A stretch of DNA of 64,000 nt from NCBI RefSeq assembly GCF_022539665.2, contig NC_081331.1, positions 5,676,501 through 5,740,500 on the forward strand. The letters are read 5' to 3'. Numbering within the stretch: position 1 is the first letter of the stretch; every line of letters starts with the position of its first letter. Position numbers and translations under genes: made by a program. The notes beneath the pieces are model-generated. The model did no database searches. It was given only the letters and a program-made list of their open reading frames with translations, and had not been told where the DNA came from. Shown here piece by piece: positions 12,607 through 20,371 of the stretch. This stretch comes from Daphnia carinata. Lineage: Eukaryota > Arthropoda > Branchiopoda > Diplostraca > Daphniidae.

Positions 12607-13823
12607 GTAACTTGAGGTTAAATGTAGAGGATTTAGGCATTAATAAATCGTTCGTCCCATTCTAGTAAGTATCATTTTGAAGGAAGATTATTTGAAGGAT
12701 TACTATGACAATAAATTGTAAAACTAGATAATAAAATGATATTGATAAATAGCTCTTATTAGAATTTGCAGTCCTCAAACAGCAATCATTTTTATTTCAA
12801 CTTGTGTAGGGCCAATATTATTTGTATCCAGTTTAAGCTTTTTCAGTAAGAATAATGAGTAGCCTAATTAATTTTTATTTGTAAAGGACCTGCAATTCAT
12901 ACTTTATTATACTCTCTCAATAGCTAATATATTCATCTACTTGCGAGAGGAACGCTCTTGTTAACCCTATGCTTTTGCATGAGGGAAAAGCCAAAAACGT
13001 ATATCACGCACGGTCGCGACGGTCGTTGCAAAATAGGTAACCTACCACCGCGACGCTGTTATCAAGTTGTGTAGATCTGCCACTGCGTGCAGCTCTAGAG
13101 CTGCGCTTGTCCTGTTTTTTTTTATGGCGTGTACAATTTCCCAACTAGCCTATTCGTTTTATGACACTACGCTAAACTACGCTAAATTTCACTCAGCTCC
13201 AGCAGTGAATTTTAAACAATAGTTTTAAAAATGAGTGTTCGATTAGGCTCACTGAAACGAATTTATCGTACCTGAAGTATTTCCCATGGATTAATTACCT
13301 AAGACAATGTTTTCAAGACAACGCCATCTAGCAGCGAAAACCTAAAATTACGACCGATTTACGATTTCCTAGAAATCTTTTGATATACTTCAATAACGGT
13401 TGACTTAGCGCACATATTTGGGTTTGTTGTTTGTTACGCTTTATTCCATAACTATAAGCACTAGGAAAAAAACAAACGACATATTTTTTATTGTTGTTTA
13501 ATTTCGAATCAAAATCACGTATTTTTATAGCTACATCTCGATGTTTCGACAAAAATATTAAATGGTCGAAAAAGTCGGGGTTATTTTGTCGGGCTTAATT
13601 TTGAGCATGGCGGAAATTCAGTCTTGTAATTTTGACATTAAATTTGGTTTAAATTAACCTAAAATAAAATGCTGATATCAGGAAAAATTTTTGCTTTCTC
13701 GTCCAACCAGATGTTTTTATAATAAATGGAATTAATGCGCTACTGGTGCGCCGGCATTTATGACCCGTTTCATCCGTTTATTTAAAAATTTATAAGCACT
13801 ACGTGAAAGCAAACTTCATTTCT

Positions 13824-13950
13824 GTGAATCTCGACGAATTCCAACAAATTTAAATTTTGGCCAAAATTGAAAAAGTGGGAAGGCTATAGCCTTCCCACTT
13901 TTGTCAAAATCGGTCAAAAACGAAATCTCTTGGAATTCGACGAAACTCAC
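13824..13950. repeat. 127-bp hairpin with a perfect 32-bp palindromic core
   Basis: Positions 13871-13902 are a perfect palindrome: AAAAGTGGGAAGGCTA joined directly to its reverse complement. Imperfect pairing continues outward, with GTGAATCTCGACGAATTCCA on the left against TGGAATTCGACGAAACTCAC on the right. This gives a hairpin of about 127 bp without a loop. Confidence 0.8.
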
Positions 13951-14230
13951 ACAGTATAATAAAACTGAACGCAGATTTCAATTCAGCTATTACTTTTTTC
14001 CCTAACCCAGCCGTTTTGAAAATAAAAGAAAACAAAGTGCTGTTAGCGACACTTTTTTTGCGCCGTAGCGTACTAGCGCGCTAACGTTATCAATTATTCG
14101 GTGTTTTTCAAAAACGATTGACTTAATGGAAAAAAGAACAAGTTTATCGAAATCAACATTCAATTTTAAGTATATCCTGTGATTTTCATCCAATTCCAAT
14201 AAGTGTCAATTTTTTTATGTATAAATTTTA

Positions 14231-14280
14231 AGCCCGACAAAATAAGCCCGACAAAATAAGCCCGACAAAATAAGCCCGAC
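14231..14280. repeat. 14-bp tandem repeat, 3.6 copies
   Basis: AGCCCGACAAAATA is repeated three times perfectly plus AGCCCGAC. There are no spacers, so it is not a CRISPR-like array. It forms the right side of the foldback element. Confidence 0.85.
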
Positions 14281-14734
14281 TTGTGTTTTTGACGTATAAT
14301 GTTAAAACTATAAGACCTATTGAAAAATAACCTTGATTTCCGTGGCAAGCATTCGATTCTGAAACGGAATCATGTACTTTTAATCAAATTTCAATTTTGG
14401 CCAAAAATGAAAAAATGAGAAGGCTATTATGGCAATCCGTTTTATATGGCAATTCGTTTTACACCAAAAAAAAAAAAAGTTCGCCAAAAAAAAAAAAAAA
14501 AATCACACTTTTTTCTTTTTTTTCCGACACGTAGCCATCTACCGCTCAGACTCGTTATTACTGGCGTAGGCAATTTCAGTCCATTGGATGCCATTCGCAG
14601 TTAGTTCAGTAGCGTGGATGGAGAATAACGCGTGGTTGGAGGAACAATTGAAAAATTGATAAGATAATACAACAAAAGATGGTAAGTATAAACATTATTA
14701 TATTGGTTTTCAATAATTAGTTATTGTTTATTAG

Positions 14735-15211
14735 ATCAAATTATGAAGCTGCAGGCCCAATTATTAGAACAACACAAAATATTAGAGAACAGCAAAGCTA
14801 AGGATGGTAAGGCCTAATACGTAATGATTCTATTTATTTGCTTTTATTCATTCGTGTTTTGTAGCTCAAATTTTGAGTCTACAAGCTCAGCTAGGGGAAA
14901 AAAACAAATTGGAACGGAACTGTTCCCAAAACAGTGAAGGAGGTTTTTCAAAACTCATCCCTAACTGAACATGAGGATGAATTGGCATTAGGCGAACACA
15001 GCCAGGTACCTAAACTTTTCAAATAAGAATTCAAAATAAGTATATAATTTTAACAAACAATTATTTATTGTTTAGTTATTCAGTCTACCACCTGACAGTG
15101 TGTTGAAGTTAAATTCTGTTAGTGCTGCACTAAAAGAATTGTTAGTAATAAGTTCATGCAGCGAAGGAAGTGAACAATTGTGGGACCGTATTTGGGCTGA
15201 AAATGGGTGTG
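14735..15211 (+). pseudogene. Exon fragments of an unknown coiled-coil gene (left palindrome arm)
   Basis: Three exon-like segments with proper splice borders lie at 14735-14806, 14865-15005 and 15076-15211. The first two encode a coiled-coil-like stretch (KLQAQLLEQHKILENSKAK, then ILSLQAQLGEKNKLE). The third encodes LFSLPPDSVLKLNSVSAAL followed by a helix and QLWDRIWAENG. In the second segment an extra A relative to the right-arm copy shifts the frame, so this copy is broken. A further open patch reading VLYVHSVGEAGYLNGPKDVL lies near 15560-15630. I do not recognise the family. It may be a captured host gene fragment or part of a transposon-encoded protein. Confidence 0.5.
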
Positions 15212-16139
15212 GTAAGGAAATCCAGAAATAGCACGAGTTCAACATAAAACATGAATTAGGTACTTTTCGGTTTTTTGTCTATCAAAAAAGTATTTTTAAT
15301 GCTATTATTTTGCATTCACAGAATTTTAGTGGGGGATCAAGTCAAGTCTGGAAGTGTTACAGGATGGAAGAGTGAGCCTACAGTTGAAAAACACTGAAAG
15401 TGCATTACCATTAAGGTATGAGGTAAAGTAATAGAGTATGCAAATTGTCTAATGAGAAGTACCATCTTGTGTGAATGAATCCTGTGTAACAGCAATCCTT
15501 TATAGTTCTGTCACAGCTAGAAGCCTCAAATAATTCTGCTTCTCTTGCTAAAGAACAACTTGTCCTTTATGTTCACAGTGTTGGTGAAGCTGGGTACTTA
15601 AATGGCCCTAAAGATGTTTTAATGTTGCTGCTGTTGCAGAGATGAACATCATACATGGACTCTTTAGGTATGAAAAGAATTTTCTTCAAAATTTTTTGAA
15701 TTTATGATGACGAAGCTTTTCTCTTCCTTTTTGCCAACCAGGTGTAATCTACAAAAAAAAAAAAATTTTATCCAATAGGAAAGGAATTTCAGCATACTGG
15801 GAACACAACTATCAACAATGCAACATTCTAGGGGTGCTATTTTATCATTCAAGAGCCTTATACAATGATTTTCATCTGCAATTTGTATGGCCTTTCCCAA
15901 GCTTCTGCTAGAAGTTGAATCTATAAGTCATGTAAGTCACATGAGCAACAATTGAGATGCTTAATGGTGTTTTTCTTTTCTCATTGTAGGTTAATAGTAA
16001 CATTGGATCTGAAAAAATTCTTGGTTGGGGCATGACACTGAATAAATTGTAATGATTGAATGGATGACATGACATTTCTATACTTCATTCGGATTCCCGA
16101 GACGGTATTTTATATTTAAAAAATTGAAGTGCATATCTG

Positions 16140-16560
16140 GGCTCCCTTCCTTTCCGTAGCCCCGTTTCCCCTTGACTCGTAATAAGCCCGTAGGGGGTCA
16201 TGCCCCTACTGTACGGTATATATAAAAACAACATATACCGAGGTTTGGAGGGCTCTGGCCGGAAAGGGGACGTGGATGTCCGCTTAGTCCGATGATGTGT
16301 TCACGGAGGGCTCTGTGGCTACCCACAAATCCGAACTAAAGGTTAATCGCTCCTGTAAAAATGTTCCAAATCTTCAGCTCTTCTTCCGGCTTCTCTTAGC
16401 CAATCACCGGGTAATCTCCCCGGTGGGTCAACAAGGCAGTGTCTCCCCCTGCCTGGGTTGACGGCAACTTTTGAAAGGGCTATTGTGCCTTTTTAAAGTT
16501 GCAAAAATAATTGTAATATGCAGAGAATTGTCAATAAATTTTTTTTTTTTAAAATATTTT
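16140..16560. repeat. GC-rich conserved block in the left arm
   Basis: A 420-bp segment, rich in short self-complementary motifs (TATATACCGAGG, ACCGGGTAATCTCCCCGGT), is present essentially unchanged in inverted orientation at about 17390-17820. It ends in an A/T-rich tail with AATAAA followed by a T run. This could be a non-coding element tail (retroelement 3' end) or a structured RNA. No ORF is convincing. Confidence 0.6.
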
Positions 16561-16730
16561 TTGCAAAATTTGTCTCTTTCATTGTCTGTGTTCGCTGTGT
16601 TCACACATTACATATATCGCCTTTTTTTTTAATTAGCTTGCTCAATTCACCTATATTGTTTTATGCCAGCTTTGTTGGTAACCATTGTTTCCATTAGTTT
16701 ATCGTTTATCTGTAGGCATTCAATTATTAT

Positions 16731-16795
16731 CCAGGGATCGAACGCTGGATGTTCGGCATACCGCGCCGATGCTCTACCAATGAGCCATGAATCAT
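16731..16795 (-). other. tRNA-like sequence (degenerate)
   Basis: On the minus strand a D-arm GCTCATTGGTAGAGC (16771-16785), a 5-bp anticodon stem with a 7-nt loop (16753-16769) and a B-box GTTCGATCC (16735-16743) appear in tRNA order. The loop reads GCGGTAT, so the anticodon position would be GGT but base 33 is C instead of U. The T stem has mismatches and the acceptor stem does not pair. It is a tRNA-derived relic or SINE head rather than a working tRNA. Confidence 0.55.
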
Positions 16796-16911
16796 ATGAT
16801 GTGAAGTTGGCTTTTTTCTAGTCACTTGCGGACTTGCATTTACACTTTGAATAAAACTGAAATGCATTACTGCAATATTCTTTTCTCCATTTAGATATAG
16901 ATCTTTATACA

Positions 16912-16978
16912 TCTAGTAAGTTTTGAACCCAGGGTAACAGTTATTGCAGCTGAATGCTCTACCACAGAGCTATGGACC
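16912..16978 (-). other. tRNA-Cys-like sequence (degenerate)
   Basis: On the minus strand CATAGCTCTGTGGTAGAGCA (A box/D arm, 16956-16970 core) resembles tRNA-Cys. It is followed by a CTGCAAT loop (anticodon GCA) and a B-box-like GGGTTCAAAA. The anticodon and acceptor stems are mispaired, so it is probably a tRNA-derived relic. Confidence 0.45.
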
Positions 16979-17077
16979 TTACGAAAGCAATAGAAAGATA
17001 AACATATAGTTGTGAAAGACTGCAGAAACATCCTAGACGATAACATATGATATGCGCTAATAAAAATTTTAAATATA

Positions 17078-17145
17078 TCTCGTGGCTCAATGTTAGAGCA
17101 TCGGCGTTGCACGCTGAATGTCTAGGGATCGATTCCCATGCCAGT
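17078..17145 (+). other. tRNA-Ala-like sequence (degenerate)
   Basis: D-arm GCTCAATGTTAGAGC (17085-17099), a well-paired anticodon arm TCGGC-GTTGCAC-GCTGA with anticodon TGC (17101-17117), and B-box GGATCGATTCC (17126-17136). The T stem pairs only partly and the acceptor stem not at all. It mirrors the minus-strand copy at 16731-16795 across the palindrome centre, so the two may once have been parts of the arms. Confidence 0.5.
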
Positions 17146-17234
17146 AAAACAACATATAAATACAAAATAACTTCAGAAAATATCCAGGTATTACACGTTG
17201 TTCCTTGTCTAAGTTCAAGAATTCAAAAAGTGTA

Positions 17235-19952
17235 ATAATAATAATTGAATACTTACAGATAAACGATACAACGGTGGCAAAAACAATAAAGATGAATTGA
17301 GCAAGCTAAATAAAAAAAAATTGGTAATTGTAATGTGTGAACAAAGCGAACACAGACAATGAAAGAGACAAATTTTGCAAAAAATATTTTATAAAAAAAA
17401 ATTTATTGACAATTCTCTGCATATTACAATTATTTTTGCAACTTTAAAAAGGCACAATAGCCCTTTCAAAAGTTGCCGTCAACCCAGGCAGGGGGAGACA
17501 CTGCCTTGTTGACCCACCGGGGAGATTACCCGGTGATTGGCTAAGAGAAGCCGGAAGAAGAGCTGAAGATTTGGAACATTTTTACAGGAGCGATTAACCT
17601 TTAGTTCGGATTTGTGGGTAGCCACAGAGCCCTCCGTGAACACATCATCGGACTAAGCGGACATCCACGTCCCCTTTCCGGCCAGAGCCCTCCAAACCTC
17701 GGTATATGTTGTTTTTATATATACCGTACAGTAGGGGCATGACCCCCTACGGGCTTATTACGAGTCAAGGGGAAACGGGGCTACGGAAAGGAAGGGAGCC
17801 CAGATATGCACTTCAATTTTTTTAATATAAAATACCGTCTCGGGAATCCGAATGAAGTATAGAAATGTCATGTCATCCATTCAATCATTACAATTTATTC
17901 AGTGTCATGCCCCAACCAAGAATTTTTTCAGATCCAATGTTACTATTAACCTACAATGAGAAAAGAAAAACACCATTAAGCATCTCAATTGTTGCTCATG
18001 TGACTTACATGACTTATAGATTCAACTTCTAGCAGAAGCTTGGGAAAGGCCATACAAATTGCAGATGAAAATCATTGTATAAGGCTCTTGAATGATAAAA
18101 TAGCACCCCTAGAATGTTGCATTGTTGATAGTTGTGTTCCCAGTATGCTGAAATTCCTTTCCTATTGGATAAAATTTTTTTTTTGTAGATTACACCTGGT
18201 TGGCAAAAAGGAGGAGAAAAGCTTCATCATAAATTCAAAAAATTTTCAAGAAAATTCCTTTCATACCTAAAGAGTCCATGTATGATGTTCATCTCTGCAA
18301 CAGCAGCAACATTAAAACATCTTTAGGGCCATTTAAGTACCCAGCTTCACCAACACTCTGAACGTAAAGGACAAGTTGTTCTTTAGCAAGAGAAGCAGAA
18401 TTATTTGAGGCTTCTAGCTGTGACAGAACTATAAAGGATTGCTGTTACACAGTATTCATTCACACAAGATGGTACTTCTCATTAGACAATTTGCATACTC
18501 TATTACTTTACCTCATACCTTAATGGTAATGCACTTTCAGTGTTTTTCAACTGTAGGCTCACTCTTCCATCCTGTAACACTTCCAGACTTGACTTGATCC
18601 CCCACTAAAATTCTGTGAATGCAAAATAATAGCATTAAAAATACTTTTTCGATAGACAAAAAACCGAAAAGTACCTAATTCATGTTTTATGTTGAACTCG
18701 TGCTATTTCTGGGTTTCCGTACCACACCCATTTTCAGCCCAAATACGGTCCCACAGTTGTTCACTTCCTTCGCCGCATGGACTTATTACTAACAATTCTT
18801 TTAGTGCAGCACTAACAGAATTTAACTTCAACACACTGTCAGGTGGTAGACTGAATAACTAAACAATAAATAATTGTTTGTTAAAATTCTATACTTATTT
18901 TGAATTCTTATTTGAAAAGTGTAGGTACCTGACTGTGTTCACCTAATGCCAATTCATCCTCATGTTCAGTTAGGGATGAGTTTGGAAAAACCTCCTTCAC
19001 TGTTTGGAAAGTGCCCTGTTCTAATTTGTTTTTTTCCCAGTAACTACTTAATTGTAGACTCAAAATTTGAGCTAAAAAACACAAATGAGAAAAAAAAGAA
19101 AAAATTGTGATTTTTTTTTTTTGGGGGGGGGGGTAAAACGGATTGCCATAGTATTTAACAGTATTAAGCGTCGAATAAAAAATCAGTACCAACTTTCTAT
19201 CAAGAATTTTTACTGCAGACGATCCCCCAAACACTATAGCCACCTATTGGTACGATATTCAGTTTTCTGCATTGGGTTTCAGCGATCGTCCGGGGCAAGA
19301 CTAAGGGCTGTAGCAACTTTCACTTCTAATAATTCAAATGCCATAAGGTTCACGTGTAAAAGATATCAATTTTCGTAATCCTTGCTTAATTTAGCTTAAA
19401 ATACATTATTCCGATTTGAAATTGAACGCTGATCACGAATATCGGCTTTGTTTTGACATTGGGCATAACAAAACGGAGAAAAACGAAGAAAATGACCGTG
19501 GAAAAATTGCCTCAAAAACCGTCAAAAATTGACCATCGTTGGAATTGCTTGAAAATGCCAGAATATACTCAAAATCGAATACTGATTTCGAGAAAATTGC
19601 TATTTTTTTTCATAACATCAACAGTTTTGGAAAAACACCGAATTAAAATACGACTGGCGCGCCAGTACGCTACAGCGCTAGCATGACACATCAAAGTTAT
19701 TCAATTCGATATATTTCCAAAACGATGATCTAATAAGCAATAATAAATAATTTAAAACCAATATAATAATCTTTATACTTACATCCTTATCTTTTATTAT
19801 CTTATCCATTTTTAAATATTTTTCTCCAGCCACGCGTTTTTCTCCAGCCACGCTACTCAACTCACTGCCATTGGGATCCAATGGACTCAAATTGCCTACA
19901 TGCCTGTAATAACGAGTCTGACCGGTAGATGGCTACGGTCGAAAAAAAAAGA
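17235..19952 (-). mobile_element. Right arm of the 5.4-kb palindrome
   Basis: Reverse complement of the left arm. It is about 500 bp longer because a repeat related to the sequence at 13980-14450 interrupts it at roughly 19110-19710. The interrupting piece has poly-G and AAAACGGATTGCCAT at one side and GCGCGCCAGTACGCTACAGCG near the other. The arm carries the less damaged copies of the exon fragments. No transposase frame was seen. Confidence 0.85.
18723..19071 (-). pseudogene. Exon fragments of the unknown coiled-coil gene (right palindrome arm)
   Basis: Two exon-like segments on the minus strand (18929-19071 and 18723-18858) match those of the left arm. The first reads through without the frameshift (ending SLTEHEDELALGEHSQ), and the second keeps LFSLPPDSVLKLNSVSAAL. 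The upstream coiled-coil exon of the left arm has been replaced by the inserted repeat at 19110-19710, so this copy is truncated at its 5' end. Confidence 0.5.
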
Positions 19953-20128
19953 ATTTATATATTTTTAACTAAGTCTCAAATTTAGCCAAAATGAGACAAT
20001 AATTAGTAGGCATAAATGTGAAGAGATTGGGGGCTTCTTTTAATCTTTACCTTAATTCATATAGAAGCCTTTTCCCTAACCTGGTAACATAAAGGTGAAG
20101 CAAAACTTTTTTCCCTACCAATCAACAG

Positions 20129-20266
20129 AACAATATCATTGATCAAATTCAATTGATGGAATTGATGAAGCAACACGTCAATGAAAGTTTATCACCGTTT
20201 CGGTTTATTATTGAAATTGCACAAAGAGAACTGAATTCTTTTGGAAGTCCGACATCGCCACTGTGA
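20129..20266 (+). CDS. Possible terminal exon, unrecognised
   Basis: After a pyrimidine-rich stretch ending ATCAACAG, an open frame of 45 codons runs to TGA. It reads like protein (IIDQIQLMELMKQHVNESL at its start). It could be the last exon of the gene whose earlier exons were caught in the palindrome arms, or a fragment. No family recognised. Confidence 0.28.
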   Translation, partial: NNIIDQIQLMELMKQHVNESLSPFRFIIEIAQRELNSFGSPTSPL

Positions 20267-20371
20267 TGAATACACGGTTGCTTTCTTCAGGTAAAACAAT
20301 TATACCCCCCAATTTTATGGTAAACGTGAAATTCTGAATCGCTTGTGAAGTTCTAGTTTTAACATACTTCT

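Larger units (their letters stand above)
13560..14280. mobile_element. Foldback / MITE-like element with nested inverted repeats
   Basis: The outer left segment contains GTCGG..TTATTTTGTCGGGC (13576-13596). The outer right segment contains several reverse-complement copies (AGCCCGACAAAATA, 14231-14280). The midpoint of these falls close to a strong central hairpin at 13824-13950. No coding capacity is visible, so it would need enzymes from elsewhere. The exact ends and any target-site duplication are not resolved. Confidence 0.45.
12607..14512. repeat. Repeat-rich intergenic region with nested foldback/MITE-like elements
   Basis: Non-coding AT-rich DNA. Several related short segments recur in both orientations: GCCATCTAG/GCCATCTAC ends, GCGTAGCGTACTAGCGCGC-like blocks, and a TTTTGGCCAAAA-containing segment. 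The region includes the foldback element annotated at 13560-14280. A further half-copy of its central segment lies at about 14385-14425. No transposase frame is visible, so these look like non-autonomous elements. Confidence 0.6.
14513..16733 (+). mobile_element. Left arm of a 5.4-kb palindrome
   Basis: This arm is the reverse complement, near-identical over long stretches, of 17235-19952. Anchors include GTAGCCATCTACCG (14531) against CGGTAGATGGCTAC (19923), a 78-codon minus-strand frame at 15664-15900 whose counterpart lies on the plus strand at 18040-18270, a GC-rich block at 16140-16560, and GAATTGAGCAAGCT-type ends at 16635-16648 and 17293-17306. The arm carries spliced-gene fragments on the plus strand. 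No transposase or reverse transcriptase was recognised. Confidence 0.85.

Noticed and set aside
14231-14280. CRISPR-like repeat array
   Set aside because: The copies are directly adjacent without spacers and the sequence is eukaryotic; it is a plain tandem repeat.
15664-15900. 78-codon frame on the minus strand in the left arm, with its copy at 18040-18270, as a transposon protein
   Set aside because: The two differ only by palindrome symmetry, contain a homopolymer-dependent frame, and run antisense to the exon fragments; no domain seen.
16731-17145. Functional tRNA genes
   Set aside because: Acceptor stems do not pair and T stems have mismatches in all three.
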